Source of the DNA: Thiogranum sp. | Lineage (GTDB): Bacteria; Pseudomonadota; Gammaproteobacteria; DSM-19610 | Direction: 5' to 3' | DNA: 64,000 nt | Assembly: GCA_024102665.1 (NCBI GenBank) | Contig: JAGFJP010000069.1 | Location: 1-64,000 of the forward strand | Part shown: positions 8,138-17,922 of the stretch, in pieces | Numbering within the stretch: position 1 is the first letter of the stretch | Layout: each line of letters begins with the position of its first letter | Made by a program: the position numbers and the translations under genes | Notes under the pieces: generated by a model | The model's input: only the letters and a program-made list of their open reading frames with translations | Told to the model about the DNA's origin: nothing | The model's database searches: none

Positions 8138-8641
8138 ATGCGCCAGGACGTCACCTTGAAAGCAGCGACCCGGCGCATTCTCGCCGCCAATGTGCGCTAC
8201 CTGCGCCTGCTGCGCGGCTGGAGCCAGGAACAGCTGGCAGAGCGCTGTGGGTTGCATCGCACCTATATAGGCGCCATTGAGCGCGGCGAACGCAACCTCG
8301 GCCTGGACAACCTGGACCGCCTCGCCGGCGCCCTCAACACCACGGCATCAAGGATGTTGCAGGATCCAGCACTGCCCACGCGCTATCAGGTGCGTGAACC
8401 TGCAATCCGTTATCGCAACGCGCCGCCTGCCCGTCTGCGACCGCATCAGCGAACCAGGCGGCGAACTGCTGCATATCTGCATCAAATTGCTACTCATAGT
8501 CTGTCGACCGGTCCCGAAAACTTTCTTGTAATGCTGTCCCATGAAAGCGAATGCAAGGAAGCGTCTGGCGCAGCGGGTACGCCTGTTGCGCACCAACCGC
8601 GGCTGGTCGCAGGAAGTGCTGGCCGAGCTCAGCGGCCTTAA
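8138..8641 (+). CDS. XRE-family HTH regulator (first of a tandem pair; 3' part probably out of frame)
   Basis: Residues ~8-65 are a Cro/CI-type helix-turn-helix: WSQEQLAERCGLHRTYIGAI and ERGERNLGLDNLDRLAGAL. It is clearly homologous to the next gene's HTH. After about residue 80 the sequence becomes Arg/Pro-rich and featureless, and the frame runs 100 bp into the second gene. In the +1 frame a continuation would stop at 8529-8531, just before the second gene's start, so a frameshift near 8370-8400 is suspected. Target unknown. Confidence 0.6.
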   Translation: MRQDVTLKAATRRILAANVRYLRLLRGWSQEQLAERCGLHRTYIGAIERGERNLGLDNLDRLAGALNTTASRMLQDPALPTRYQVREPAIRYRNAPPARLRPHQRTRRRTAAYLHQIATHSLSTGPENFLVMLSHESECKEASGAAGTPVAHQPRLVAGSAGRAQRP

Positions 8642-8936
8642 CCGCAGCTATATCGGGGCCGTGGAACGCGCCGAGCACAACATCGGTCTCGATAACATCG
8701 AGCGTATCGCCGAAGCTCTCGAAACCCGGGTGGCAGACCTGCTGGAAGGCGTCGAATCCCTGCAACACAGCTTCCCGGAGGCTGACAAGGAAACAGCCAT
8801 GCGCTGCGACTCCGTCAGCAAACCGGTCATCGTCCATCGCAAGATCTTCCTGGAACTGCTCAAGCAGTGCGGCCAGACGCATCGCGACCTGGTGCTCGTT
8901 TACCTGGAACGCTGCGGCGTCACGGTGCGCGACTAG
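8541..8936 (+). CDS. XRE-family HTH regulator (second of tandem pair)
   Basis: A 131-residue protein. The N-terminal Cro/CI helix-turn-helix (WSQEVLAELSGLNRSYIGAV, ERAEHNIGLDNIERIAEALE) resembles the preceding gene closely, and a short C-terminal part (about residues 80-131) has no recognised domain. Tandem duplication is the simplest explanation. Its stop codon TAG (8934-8936) lies within the left inverted repeat of the element at 8933-9117, so the native C-terminus may have been altered. Target genes cannot be inferred. Confidence 0.75.
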   Translation: MKANARKRLAQRVRLLRTNRGWSQEVLAELSGLNRSYIGAVERAEHNIGLDNIERIAEALETRVADLLEGVESLQHSFPEADKETAMRCDSVSKPVIVHRKIFLELLKQCGQTHRDLVLVYLERCGVTVRD

Positions 8937-9117
8937 CCCGCATTTCTCACCGCGGATCGTCGCGAGGGCGTCGAGGAGGCTGTAGATGCAGGGCGCACGC
9001 AGGGGAAGACGGCGCCGGCGTAGCCGACACTACGTCAAGCCGGCTGGAGCGAGTACGCACTGCAGATGCAGGCTCATCGGCGGCCGCAGTAGATGTGCGG
9101 TGAGAGATGCGGGCTAG
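8933..9117. mobile_element. MITE-like element, 185 bp with 21-bp terminal inverted repeats
   Basis: Positions 8933-8953 and the reverse complement of 9097-9117 agree at 20 of 21 bases and begin with CTAG. The interior is GC-rich, non-coding and contains partial internal repeats (GATGCAGG twice). It fills the gap between two convergent genes, and both genes end with a TAG supplied by the terminal repeats. Such short non-autonomous elements usually occur in many copies; no second copy is seen in this window. Confidence 0.65.
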
Positions 9118-9515
9118 CCCCCGAATTCGTGGCGGCCGCGTTTTAGTCGTTTGTAGTTGCGAATCATCACGATCATTTTCAGAATCGCCGGCTTGTCGAT
9201 GCGTTCGATATCGAGACCGACACGAATCGGTACACCTGTCGCGCCGGGTGGACCTATGTCGATGAAATTCCGTGGTGGCCGCGCTGCCGTGTCCAGGTCT
9301 TCAGCGAAGCGCTGCCGTGCTTCATCCAGGGTAACGAAGCGGCAATCCCACACGACTTCGTCGCCCTGGAAAAGACCGATAAAACGCACCCGCGCCTGCG
9401 CGGCGGTTTCCTCCAGCACCAGGAAGTCCAATCCCTTGTTGCGCAGGTAGTCCGAGAACACCGCTGGATCACCGCTGAATGCGGCGTCTACGCCTTTCCC
9501 GGAGCGCTGACCCAT
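9114..9515 (-). CDS. Conserved-looking protein of unknown function downstream of mlaA
   Basis: 133 residues starting MGQRSGKGVDAAF, soluble, with no signal peptide or membrane segment. Features are an acidic central region (FQGDEVVWDCRFVTLDEAR) and a basic C-terminus (KMIVMIRNYKRLKRGRHEFG). I do not recognise the family. The ATG at 9515 follows the mlaA stop by a single base, so it is co-transcribed and probably translationally coupled; the frame stays open further upstream only as a shadow of mlaA. The stop lies in the right repeat of the MITE-like element. Confidence 0.65.
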   Translation of the reverse strand: MGQRSGKGVDAAFSGDPAVFSDYLRNKGLDFLVLEETAAQARVRFIGLFQGDEVVWDCRFVTLDEARQRFAEDLDTAARPPRNFIDIGPPGATGVPIRVGLDIERIDKPAILKMIVMIRNYKRLKRGRHEFGG

Positions 9516-9516
9516 C

Positions 9517-10263
9517 CTATTTCCCGGGAAGCTCTTCGTCTGTCTCAAACAGCTCTTCGTCGAAGAAATCCGGTTCCGGCGGGTCGCCGTCATGGATGTC
9601 ATACCAGCGTCTTTGCCGGTAGGCGGCGCGCAACTGCAGGTATTCATCCAGGGCCGCCGTTTCGAGGACTTTCGATGCCGACAGCAGTTCAGCGCGTTTG
9701 CTGACCAGAAACAGGCCACCAAGACCGGCCTGAAGAGGATACTCGGTGTATCGGGCAACAGTGTTCAGCGGCACTTCAGGGGGCAGGCCTGCGGTATCGC
9801 GCACCGTACTCGGTCCAAGGAATGGCAATACCAGGTACCAGCCCTCACCGAAACCCCAGACAGCGAAAGTCTGGCCGAAATCTTCATTGTGTTTCTCCAG
9901 TCCCCAGTCCGTTGCAACATCCATCAGACCTGCGACCCCGAATACGGTATTGAAACTGAAGCGCATCACATCGCTGACGGCCTGCCCGGGTTTCCACTGA
10001 AGGAGATTGTTGACGGCGGTTACCGGCACGTTCGCATTGGCGAAGAAATTGCGCACGCCCGTGCGTGCCGGTGCAGGCACGTATTCCTGGTAACGCCTTG
10101 CGACCGGTTTCAACAGGTAACGGTCGAACGAATCGTTGAATTTGTAGACGGCCCGATTGACCGGCTCCAGCGGATCACTCACTTCATCGTAGGGCGAACG
10201 CACCGCGCAGCCTTCGAGCATCAGCACCAGCAGCAACCCGACCCGTATTTGCAGTGACGACAT
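9517..10263 (-). CDS. mlaA: MlaA (VacJ) outer-membrane phospholipid transport lipoprotein
   Basis: The outer-membrane component of the Mla system, which removes mislocalised phospholipids from the outer leaflet. 248 residues with a lipoprotein signal (LMLEGCAV lipobox, Cys about residue 19), then the family pattern DPLEPVNRAVYKFND, NFFANANVPVTAVN, FGQTFAVWGFGEGWYLVLP and LGPSTVRD. An acidic tail (FFDEELFETDEELPG) is unlike many homologues. It is followed immediately by the unknown gene at 9114. The Mla transporter core is not in this window. Confidence 0.95.
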   Translation of the reverse strand: MSSLQIRVGLLLVLMLEGCAVRSPYDEVSDPLEPVNRAVYKFNDSFDRYLLKPVARRYQEYVPAPARTGVRNFFANANVPVTAVNNLLQWKPGQAVSDVMRFSFNTVFGVAGLMDVATDWGLEKHNEDFGQTFAVWGFGEGWYLVLPFLGPSTVRDTAGLPPEVPLNTVARYTEYPLQAGLGGLFLVSKRAELLSASKVLETAALDEYLQLRAAYRQRRWYDIHDGDPPEPDFFDEELFETDEELPGK

Positions 10264-10277
10264 GGTTATTTTCGCTG

Positions 10278-11669
10278 TTATTTTTTTACATGCCGGATCA
10301 TACGCTTGCGACGCATTACCTGTCGAGGCGTGAGGACGTTGCGCTTGTCCTTGTAGGGATTTTCGCCGGTCTTGAAAACCAGCTGAACGGGTGTTCCAAC
10401 CAGCTGCAGCGCATTTCGAAAGTAATTCGCCAGGTAACGCTTGTAGGCGGCCGGCAAACGCGCCGTCTGGTTGCCATGAATCACGATCACCGGGGGGTTC
10501 TGCCCGCCCTGATGCGCATAGCGCAGCTTGATCCTGCGTCCCTGCACCAGCGGTGGTTGATGTTCATGCACCGCCTGTTCCAGGATCCGGGTCAATTCCG
10601 AAGTGGACACATCGATACAGGCAGACCGGTGCGCCGTTTTCACGGCGTCGAAAAGATCGCCAACACCGCTGCCATGCAAGGCAGAAATAAAATAGCGCTC
10701 GGCGAACTCGAGAAACGGCAGACGGCGTTCCAGCTGGGTGCGGATCCAGTCGCGCTGGTCATTTTCCAGGCCGTCCCATTTATTGATCGCCACGACCACG
10801 GCAGTTCCGCTTTCAAGGATGTGTCCAGCCAGGCTGGCATCCTGTTCGGCCACTTCGCCTTCCCGCGCATCCAGCACCAGAATCGCGACGTCCGCCTCGT
10901 TAATGGCCTGCAGCGTCTTGATGACGCTGAACTTCTCGACGACTTCACTGACCTTGCTGCGGCGCCGCACGCCGGCGGTGTCGATCAACGTGTAGCGCTC
11001 GCCGTCGCGCTCGAAGGGGATGCGGATGCTGTCGCGGGTGGTGCCCGGTTGATCATAGGCGAGCACACGTTGCTCACCGAGCATGCGATTGATCAAGGTC
11101 GACTTGCCCACATTGGGACGTCCAACGACCACGATCTGGATGCCTGCATCTTCTTCCGCTGTTTCTGCGGCCGGTGTCTGCGGCAGGTCGTTCAGCACCC
11201 GATCGATCAGCGCGCCGACACCGCGGCCCTGTGACGCTGCGATCTGCGCCGGCGCACCCAGCCCCAGGGCGAAGGCGTCCGCGACCGCGGCGTCGACGTC
11301 CTGGCCGTCGACCTTGTTCAGCACCAGGTACACCCGCTTGCCGCTGCGCCTGAGGCGCGCGGCGATCTGCTGGTCGCTGAGGTTAATGCCGTCGCGCGCA
11401 TCGAGCAGGAACAGCACCGCATCGGCTTCTTCGACGGCAAGCCAGACCTGCCCGGCCATCAGCCCTCCCAGTCCCTGCTCGTCGCCGACCAGACCACCGG
11501 TATCGACAACCAGGTAGGGACGCTCGCCGAGTCGCCCCTTGCCGTACTGGCGGTCGCGCGTGAGGCCCGGGAAATCGGCGACCAGCGCATCACGGCTGCC
11601 GGTCAACCGGTTGAACAGCGTCGACTTGCCGACGTTAGGCCTGCCGATAAGTGCTATGACGGGAAGCAT
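10278..11669 (-). CDS. der: Ribosome biogenesis GTPase Der (EngA)
   Basis: A double-GTPase needed for 50S maturation. 463 residues: the first G domain begins [18 protein letters not shown], with NKVDG; the second begins [17 protein letters not shown] (about residue 178), with [10 protein letters not shown] and NKWDG; and a C-terminal KH-like domain ends in a basic tail. Gene order der-bamB-yfgM-hisS is the conserved gammaproteobacterial one, all on the minus strand. Confidence 0.97.
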   Translation of the reverse strand: MLPVIALIGRPNVGKSTLFNRLTGSRDALVADFPGLTRDRQYGKGRLGERPYLVVDTGGLVGDEQGLGGLMAGQVWLAVEEADAVLFLLDARDGINLSDQQIAARLRRSGKRVYLVLNKVDGQDVDAAVADAFALGLGAPAQIAASQGRGVGALIDRVLNDLPQTPAAETAEEDAGIQIVVVGRPNVGKSTLINRMLGEQRVLAYDQPGTTRDSIRIPFERDGERYTLIDTAGVRRRSKVSEVVEKFSVIKTLQAINEADVAILVLDAREGEVAEQDASLAGHILESGTAVVVAINKWDGLENDQRDWIRTQLERRLPFLEFAERYFISALHGSGVGDLFDAVKTAHRSACIDVSTSELTRILEQAVHEHQPPLVQGRRIKLRYAHQGGQNPPVIVIHGNQTARLPAAYKRYLANYFRNALQLVGTPVQLVFKTGENPYKDKRNVLTPRQVMRRKRMIRHVKK

Positions 11670-11687
11670 CGTGCCAGAGGATCGCGA

Positions 11688-12842
11688 TCAGTCGCGTCCG
11701 CTCTGCAGCGTATAGAGCGCCAGCTTGCCGCCGGCACCCTGCACCAGCAGCCGGTCGCCGAGCGCCAGCGGGGCCACCAGGATGCCATCGCTGTCGACCC
11801 GGGTGCGGCCGACGATCGAACCATCGTGGCGCGAAAGAATGTGCAGATAGCCTTCATAGTCACCCACGGCGACGTAACCGCCGACCACCGCGGGGCCGGT
11901 CACGGCGCGCCGGCGCAGGGCGGTCTGCTTCCACAGGGACGCGCCGCTGCTGCGATCCAGGGCCCAGACTTCACTCGCCTCATCGGTAACGTAGACGTGC
12001 TGCGTATCGACAGCGAGTCCCGCATATACCGACATTTCCCGATCCCACAGTGACCTGCCGTTGACCAGATCGATTGCTGCGAGCTGTCCCTGGAAACTGC
12101 CGACGTAAAGGACGCCACTACGAATGACGGGACTCGCGTCTATATCGACGATACGCTGCAACTCCGAGCGCCCGCTCGGGACAGCCACGGCGGCTTCCCA
12201 GATGCGGCGCCCCGAACTGATATCGAGCGCGGACATTTTGCCGTTGGCGAAACCGGCAATCACTATCCCGCCTTCGACCAGCGGTGTACTGGTGCCGCGC
12301 AACGTCAGCACCGGAACCGTGCGACCCTCACTCCACAGACGTTCACCGCTACGGGCATCAAGACCGGTGAGCTGCCCGTCAGCAGTCTGCGCCACCACCA
12401 CACCGTTGCTGACTTGCGGCACTGCGAGCACTTCGCTGGAAACGGAAGCATGCCAGCGCATTTCCCCGCTGTCTGCGTCCAGCGCGATAATCCCGGCATC
12501 GCTGGTGCCCAGCAACACCAATCCTTCACCGACGCCGGGGCCAGCGGAAATTGCTGCGCGGGTTTTCTGGTGCCAGATTTCCTTGCCTGTTTCCAGCGTA
12601 AAGGCGTACACGGCGCCGTTGCGATCTGCGGCGAACACCCGCTCACCGTCAACCGCCGGCACCAGCGTGACGAACTGTTCCTTCGTGCCGGACCCTGTAT
12701 CGCGGCGCCAGACATCGCGCAGCTCAAGCTGTCGATCGAAGCTCTCCAGTTTCGCCGGCGGCTCGGCATTGTCCTTGTCACCGAACCAGGAACAGCCGGC
12801 CAGCAGCACCAGCGATGCAATAACCGCGACTGCTCGCATCAT
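11688..12842 (-). CDS. bamB: BamB, outer-membrane protein assembly lipoprotein
   Basis: Subunit of the BAM complex that folds beta-barrel proteins. 384 residues with a lipobox (LVLLAGCSW, Cys about 17) and an eight-bladed PQQ-type beta-propeller shown by repeated motifs such as VYAFTLETGKEIWHQK, ALDADSGEMRWHA and AIDLVNGRSLWDRE. The start overlaps the yfgM stop (ATGA). Typical length is 390. Confidence 0.96.
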   Translation of the reverse strand: MMRAVAVIASLVLLAGCSWFGDKDNAEPPAKLESFDRQLELRDVWRRDTGSGTKEQFVTLVPAVDGERVFAADRNGAVYAFTLETGKEIWHQKTRAAISAGPGVGEGLVLLGTSDAGIIALDADSGEMRWHASVSSEVLAVPQVSNGVVVAQTADGQLTGLDARSGERLWSEGRTVPVLTLRGTSTPLVEGGIVIAGFANGKMSALDISSGRRIWEAAVAVPSGRSELQRIVDIDASPVIRSGVLYVGSFQGQLAAIDLVNGRSLWDREMSVYAGLAVDTQHVYVTDEASEVWALDRSSGASLWKQTALRRRAVTGPAVVGGYVAVGDYEGYLHILSRHDGSIVGRTRVDSDGILVAPLALGDRLLVQGAGGKLALYTLQSGRD

Positions 12843-13486
12843 TCGCTTGCCAGGCCCGCCGCGGCAACGTTTTCATACTTGGTGGTAAGCAGGCCCGCAG
12901 CAGGCGATTCCGGCGGCATGGCCTCCAGAGCCTGTTTGTATGCCTGCGCGGCCATGGCTTGGTTGCCTTGCGCCATCGCCAGATCCCCTTCCAGCTCGGT
13001 GTAAAGGTAAGCGTAGACGCCACGCTCGCCGGTTGCCGCCAGCAGGCCGGTCGCCTCGTCATACTGCTGCCGGCCGATCAACACCCGGATCAGGCGCAGG
13101 CGAGCGGTATGCTGCACTTCAGGCAGCCCGGCGTGATCCAGGGCCCACTGCAGTTGTGCCTGGGCGGCATCCAGTTCCCCTTCATCGACAGCGACCTTTG
13201 CCAGCACCATGGCGGCCAGCGGCGCGTAGGCAGAGCCCGTGTAGTTGCTTATCAGCTCGTTGGCACTGGTACGCACTTTTTGCGCTTCGTTCCTGTTAAG
13301 TTCCGACATCATCTGGGTATAGATGTGGGAGGCGTGCAAAGCCTGCGTTTCCTTGTAACTCAACCAGGCCTTGCCACCCAGCAGGGCGGACACCCCCAGC
13401 AACAGCCCGATCACTATCGAACTGCCGTTTTCCTTCCACCAGTTGCCCAGTGCCTCAAGTTGTTCCTTTTCCGAAGCTGCATTCAT
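12839..13486 (-). CDS. yfgM: YfgM, ancillary SecYEG/periplasmic chaperone TPR protein
   Basis: 215 residues: a short cytoplasmic N-terminus (EKEQLEALGNWWKENG), one membrane segment (SIVIGLLLGVSALLGG, about 22-38) and a periplasmic TPR-like helical domain. In E. coli YfgM associates with the SecYEG translocon and PpiD. It lies between hisS and bamB as usual and overlaps bamB by 4 bp. Confidence 0.93.
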   Translation of the reverse strand: MNAASEKEQLEALGNWWKENGSSIVIGLLLGVSALLGGKAWLSYKETQALHASHIYTQMMSELNRNEAQKVRTSANELISNYTGSAYAPLAAMVLAKVAVDEGELDAAQAQLQWALDHAGLPEVQHTARLRLIRVLIGRQQYDEATGLLAATGERGVYAYLYTELEGDLAMAQGNQAMAAQAYKQALEAMPPESPAAGLLTTKYENVAAAGLASE

Positions 13487-13547
13487 CGGATGTTCTCCCC
13501 AAACAAGTAAAATCAGCTGTCAGTTGCGCGATACCCGCGACATGCGC

Positions 13548-14825
13548 TCACGCCCAGCCGAACAGGCTGGCGAGCCGCGCCGCGAGTTGATCGAAATGAA
13601 CCATTTCCTGTTCACTGTTCTCGCGCAGCGGCTTCAGGCCCGCTTCGCGCTTTTGCACTTCTTCTTCACCTAGCACCAGCGCGTAGCGCGCCCCGCTGCG
13701 ATCAGCCTTCCTGAACTGGGACTTGAAACTGCCCCCGCCGCAGTGTGTGATCACCCGCAGCTGAGGAAGCAGGTCACGCAAGCGCTCCGCCAACAGCAGA
13801 CCCTGCTGCTGTGCCAGGGTTCCCGGCGCCACCAGGTACAGGTGCGGCGCGCTGTCCGGCACAGGCGCGCCCTCGCTTTCCAGCAGCGCAACCAGTCTCT
13901 CCAGGCCCATCGCAAAACCCACCGCCGGCGTTGGACGCCCGCCGAGGAATTCCACCAGCGCGTCATAACGCCCGCCCGCGCACACAGTCCCCTGCGCGCC
14001 AAGCCGGTCGCTGACCCATTCGAACACCGTGCGGCCGTAGTAGTCCAGACCGCGTACCAGGCGCGGATTGACCTCGTAACGGATGTCGGCGGCGTCCAGC
14101 AGGCCGCACAGCGCCTCGAAATGCTGCTTCGACGCGTCATCGATATAGTCGGACAGCGAAGGCGCGGCATCGAGCACCGCCTGCACCTGCGCATTCTTGC
14201 TGTCGAGTATGCGCAACGGATTGGTTGCAAGTCGCCGCTTGCTGTCTTCGTCGAGGCGCTCGAACTGCGCGCTCAGGTAGCCGACCAGGTCGTCGCGGTA
14301 GCGGGCGCGCGCCTCGCTGGTGCCGAGCGAGTTCAGCTGCAGCGATACATGCTGCAATCCCAGCGCTTTCCAGATGCGCGCGGTCATCATCAACAGCTCG
14401 GCATCGATATCCGGACCGTCGAACCCGAACACCTCGACACCGATCTGGTAGAACTGGCGATACCGGCCCTTTTGCGGCCGTTCATGGCGGAACATGGGAC
14501 CGGTGTACCAGAGCCGCTGCGCCTGGTTGTGCAACAGTCCGTGTTCGACACAGGCGCGCACGCAACCGGCGGTACCCTCGGGACGCAACGTGAGACTGTC
14601 TCCGTTGCGATCCTCGAAGGTATACATTTCCTTTTCGACGATGTCGGTCACTTCGCCGATGGATCGCTTGAAGAGCTCGGTTTTCTCGACAATCGGCATG
14701 CGTATTTCGCGAAAGCCGTATGCTTCCACCACGCTGCGAATGCCGTCTTCGACAAACTGCCAGCGCGCCGCATGCTCCGGCAATATGTCGTTCATGCCGC
14801 GAACGGCTTGCAATGTCCCGGACAT
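13548..14825 (-). CDS. hisS: Histidyl-tRNA synthetase
   Basis: Class II aminoacyl-tRNA synthetase charging tRNA-His. 425 residues: [12 protein letters not shown] at the start; motif 2 [21 protein letters not shown]; the histidine-specific [14 protein letters not shown] and GGRYDAL; motif 3 [11 protein letters not shown]; and a C-terminal anticodon-binding domain. ATG at 14825 follows the rodZ stop after one base. Most gammaproteobacteria have ispG between rodZ and hisS; here it is absent. Confidence 0.97.
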   Translation of the reverse strand: MSGTLQAVRGMNDILPEHAARWQFVEDGIRSVVEAYGFREIRMPIVEKTELFKRSIGEVTDIVEKEMYTFEDRNGDSLTLRPEGTAGCVRACVEHGLLHNQAQRLWYTGPMFRHERPQKGRYRQFYQIGVEVFGFDGPDIDAELLMMTARIWKALGLQHVSLQLNSLGTSEARARYRDDLVGYLSAQFERLDEDSKRRLATNPLRILDSKNAQVQAVLDAAPSLSDYIDDASKQHFEALCGLLDAADIRYEVNPRLVRGLDYYGRTVFEWVSDRLGAQGTVCAGGRYDALVEFLGGRPTPAVGFAMGLERLVALLESEGAPVPDSAPHLYLVAPGTLAQQQGLLLAERLRDLLPQLRVITHCGGGSFKSQFRKADRSGARYALVLGEEEVQKREAGLKPLRENSEQEMVHFDQLAARLASLFGWA

Positions 14826-14826
14826 C

Positions 14827-15756
14827 TCAGTCTTCCAGCGTAACGCGCGCAACCTTGCCGCGCTGATAGGGAGTCAAGTCCACGGCTTTGCCGCGGTAGC
14901 TGAGCTCGACGCCGGGCGCGTTGCCCAGCAGCAGGGATACCGGTGGTTCAACCCGGACCGTGCGCTCGCTGCCCGCGCGCTGCGTACCCACGACCAGCTT
15001 GCGGCCGTGGGCTTCCATCTCCACCCAGCTGTCTTCGGTGAATCGCAAATGCACCACAGCCGGACCAGCCGCGTCCTGGACTTCGGGCTGCGCATCAGCA
15101 GGCGAGGGTTCGGCAATCTGCTCCCGCGCAGTCTCCGGTTCGCTGGCCGGTTCGCTGGCCGGTTCGCTGGCCGGTTCGATGGCCGGCTCGCTGATCAGCG
15201 GTTCCGTCTGCTCGACCACTGATTCGGGCGGCTGATCAGGTTCGGGTATCGGCAAGGCATCGGCGGGTTCGTCGTCGCCGGAATGCGGAAGCGCCAACTG
15301 GCTCGCGACCGGCTCGGGCGCCTTATCGGTCCACAGCCGTTCCATCACCGGAACACCATAGACCAGCAGCGTTACCACCGCGACCAGCATCAGGCCGCGC
15401 AACAACCATTTGCCGACCGGTAACGAAATGCGGTGACGGCGCATACCGACCCGCTTTAGCGGTGCTGCACGCTGCGGATTCGGATCCGGCAACCTGGTGA
15501 TGAGCGCCGATGCATCGAGGCCGAGAAGCCGCGCGTACGACTTGATGTATCCGCGCACGAACGCCGCGGCCGGAAGCCGCGTTTCGTCTCCCGCCTCAAT
15601 TGCATGCACTATCTCCGGCCGCAAATGCAGATCGGAGGCCACCGTCTCCACACTCAGCTGTTGCGTTTTGCGGGCCGCGGCCAGTTCTGCTCCAACCGCA
15701 CCGAATCCGCTCTCTTGCGGCGAGTTTTCGCCCGTACCCGCTTCGCTAGCGTGCAC
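14827..15756 (-). CDS. rodZ: RodZ, cytoskeletal cell-shape protein
   Basis: Links MreB to the cell-wall elongasome. 309 residues: a cytoplasmic HTH domain ([20 protein letters not shown], to about residue 95), a basic linker, one transmembrane helix ([20 protein letters not shown], about 117-137), a long Pro/Glu-rich periplasmic linker with EPAS repeats, and a C-terminal beta domain (DUF4115; [12 protein letters not shown]). Its start overlaps pilW by 11 bp. Confidence 0.95.
   Translation of the reverse strand: MHASEAGTGENSPQESGFGAVGAELAAARKTQQLSVETVASDLHLRPEIVHAIEAGDETRLPAAAFVRGYIKSYARLLGLDASALITRLPDPNPQRAAPLKRVGMRRHRISLPVGKWLLRGLMLVAVVTLLVYGVPVMERLWTDKAPEPVASQLALPHSGDDEPADALPIPEPDQPPESVVEQTEPLISEPAIEPASEPASEPASEPETAREQIAEPSPADAQPEVQDAAGPAVVHLRFTEDSWVEMEAHGRKLVVGTQRAGSERTVRVEPPVSLLLGNAPGVELSYRGKAVDLTPYQRGKVARVTLED
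15137..15184. repeat. 12-bp tandem repeat inside rodZ
   Basis: Three exact copies of GGTTCGCTGGCC and a fourth with one change lie head to tail, encoding the EPAS repeats of the RodZ periplasmic linker. Such in-frame arrays change length by slippage without breaking the frame. Confidence 0.85.
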
Positions 15757-16522
15757 GCCGGTCGCGCTCCCACTCGACCAACGCCTGCGCTTCCTGTGAT
15801 TCCGGGAACCGGTTCTTCAGCTGCAGGGCGTAACTGGAGGACGCATTATTGTCACCCAGCGCCGACTCCGCGCGCACAGCGATCCAGAGGAATTCCGCAG
15901 TCAAAGGCGCTACCGCCTGCAGACGCTGCAAATAGGCGCGTGTAGCGAGATATTGCTCACGGGCAAAGGTGATTCGCACCATCTGGCGCAGGGCTGGCGG
16001 GAAGGCCGGATCCTTGTCCAGCGCCTGGCGGAAATATTTCTCCGCCAGATCGAGATCGGGGCGTTTCTCCGCGCACAGGCCGGCGTTCGTCAGCACGACT
16101 GCGGGATTGCGGTACAGCGGGTCCTGCAGCGCTTTACTGAACATGCGATCCGCTTCGTCCAGGCGTCCGGCGCGGCACAGGTATTGACCGTAGTTGTTGA
16201 GAATCAGCGGGTCGTCGGGTTTCAGATCGTAGGCTCTCCGATAGTGCTTGTCAGCCAGGTCGTTCTTGCCAAGATGCTCGTAAAGAATGGCAACCGAGGC
16301 GTGCGCCGTCGGCAGGCGCGGATCCTGCTCCAGCGCTTTCTTGAACTTTTCCAGCGATTCTTCGTACATGCCCTCGCGCATGTATTCCATACCCAGCTGG
16401 GTGTTCACTTCCGCGGGAGTGCGGGAGTCGCCGCTGCGCGAGGCGCCACCCGGTGACGTCGCGCAGGACGACAACAGCAGCAGCGCAACGATCCACGCAG
16501 GGAAAAACCGGCTGAGCGTCAA
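15746..16522 (-). CDS. pilW: Type IV pilus biogenesis/stability lipoprotein PilW (PilF)
   Basis: The pilotin that brings PilQ secretin to the outer membrane. 258 residues: a lipobox (LLLLSSCAT, Cys about 20), then TPR repeats ([58 protein letters not shown]). It overlaps rlmN upstream by 4 bp and rodZ downstream by 11 bp. Together with the FimX- and FimW-like genes it shows that the organism makes type IV pili. Confidence 0.94.
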   Translation of the reverse strand: MTLSRFFPAWIVALLLLSSCATSPGGASRSGDSRTPAEVNTQLGMEYMREGMYEESLEKFKKALEQDPRLPTAHASVAILYEHLGKNDLADKHYRRAYDLKPDDPLILNNYGQYLCRAGRLDEADRMFSKALQDPLYRNPAVVLTNAGLCAEKRPDLDLAEKYFRQALDKDPAFPPALRQMVRITFAREQYLATRAYLQRLQAVAPLTAEFLWIAVRAESALGDNNASSSYALQLKNRFPESQEAQALVEWERDRRAR

Positions 16523-17694
16523 GCGGCACCTCCAGTGACTTCGACTTCGAAGCGTTTACGCCGGCGGGTACGGTCCGTGAAATCCCCGGCCAGCTGGCCG
16601 CACGCGGCATCGATATCGTCGCCGCGTGTTTTGCGTGTGATGGTCACAATGCCGGAGTTGTGCAGAATATCCCTGAAGCTGTCGATGCGTTCGGCACTGC
16701 TTCTGCGGTAGAGGGTCTGCGGAAACGGGTTGAAGGGTATCAGGTTGACCTTGGATGGCACCTGTCGCAAAAGTCTGGCCAATGCGCGCGCCTGCTGGTC
16801 ACTGTCATTGACGCCTTCAAGCATCACGTACTCGATCGTGACCCTGCGCCGGCCCTCGCCCACGTATTCCCTGCATGCGTGCAGAACCTCATTGATCGGA
16901 TATTTCTGGTTGAGCGGCACCAGGCGGGTGCGCAAGGCATCGTCCGGAGCGTGCAGAGACAGCGCCAGGCTGACATCGGTCGCCTCAGCGAGGCGCTGCA
17001 ATGCCGGCACCACACCCGCGGTACTGATCGTGACGCGCCGTTTCGACAGAGCGTAGGCGAAGTCATCCTGCATGAGCGAAACGGCGGCCATGACATTGTC
17101 GAAGTTCAGCAAGGGTTCACCCATGCCCATGAACACGACATTGGATACCGGCGCATCGCCGCTGCGCGCCAGCAGGCGGTTGACCATCCACAGTTGGCCT
17201 ATGATCTCGGCGGTGGAAAGGTTGCGATTGAATCCCTGACGCGCGGTCGAGCAGAAACTGCAGTTCAGCGCGCAGCCGACCTGCGATGAAATACACAAGG
17301 TGGCGCGGCCCGGCTCGGGGATATAGACGCTTTCAATACGATTGCCGTCGGCCAGTTCGAACAGCCATTTGCGGGAACCGTCGGACGACAGCTGATCGGC
17401 GGCGACGGTCGGTCCGCGAATTTCCGCTACCGCAGCCAGCTCTTCGCGCAACGCCTTGCTGAAATTGGTCATGGCGGAAAAATCATCTACGCCTTGCTGA
17501 TGTATCCATTTCAGCAGCTGGGTGGCGCGAAAAGGTTTTTCTCCACGGGCGGCAAACCAGGCGGCGAGTGCCGCCCGGTCGAAATCGAGAAGGTTGACCT
17601 TGTCGGTTGATCTGTCCACGGGGGTCCCTGCGCCGGGCGCGGCGTTCCGTCCCGGAGCGTTATCAAACTGTCGAAAAATCTGTAGCTTAGCCAT
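16519..17694 (-). CDS. rlmN: Dual-specificity rRNA/tRNA methyltransferase RlmN
   Basis: Radical SAM enzyme making m2A2503 in 23S rRNA and m2A37 in some tRNAs. 391 residues: the CxxxCxxC cluster motif [22 protein letters not shown], and the second catalytic Cys near the C-terminus ([12 protein letters not shown]). The N-terminal 30 residues before VNLLDFDR are longer than in many homologues, so a later start is possible; the ATG at 17694 fits the promoter at 17712-17741. The ndk gene often found upstream is absent. Confidence 0.95.
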   Translation of the reverse strand: MAKLQIFRQFDNAPGRNAAPGAGTPVDRSTDKVNLLDFDRAALAAWFAARGEKPFRATQLLKWIHQQGVDDFSAMTNFSKALREELAAVAEIRGPTVAADQLSSDGSRKWLFELADGNRIESVYIPEPGRATLCISSQVGCALNCSFCSTARQGFNRNLSTAEIIGQLWMVNRLLARSGDAPVSNVVFMGMGEPLLNFDNVMAAVSLMQDDFAYALSKRRVTISTAGVVPALQRLAEATDVSLALSLHAPDDALRTRLVPLNQKYPINEVLHACREYVGEGRRRVTIEYVMLEGVNDSDQQARALARLLRQVPSKVNLIPFNPFPQTLYRRSSAERIDSFRDILHNSGIVTITRKTRGDDIDAACGQLAGDFTDRTRRRKRFEVEVTGGAA

Positions 17695-17711
17695 TCAAGA
17701 ATGAATTGCGT

Positions 17712-17741
17712 AGTGTACATGCTTGGGCCGGATACAGGCAA
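17712..17741 (-). promoter_or_regulatory. Probable promoter of the rlmN-pilW-rodZ-hisS operon
   Basis: Minus-strand TTGCCT (17736-17741), an 18-bp spacer and TACACT (17712-17717) give a leader of about 10-15 bases before the rlmN ATG. The rest of the gap to 17922 is without a recognisable gene. Confidence 0.5.
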
Positions 17742-17922
17742 TCGCGAGCCCCGCCCGACGCCGCCGACAGCATCGTTACAGGATCTTTTCCCGGGCGCGA
17801 CACGCGGGATAAGGTGATGAATTAACTGATATATATGGAAAACCCGGAAAGACCTCGGCGCAACGGATCACGCCGCGCATCAACGCCGGCGGCGCGCGCA
17901 GATGGCGGTCGGGCGGGATTGA

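Noticed and set aside
8933-9117. Reading the inverted-repeat element as a simple bidirectional terminator
   Set aside because: The arms are about 140 bp apart with no T-runs, which does not fit an intrinsic terminator.
17695-17922. Possible small RNA upstream of rlmN (AT-rich TATATAT stretch)
   Set aside because: No terminator or conserved structure could be recognised; only the rlmN promoter is supported.
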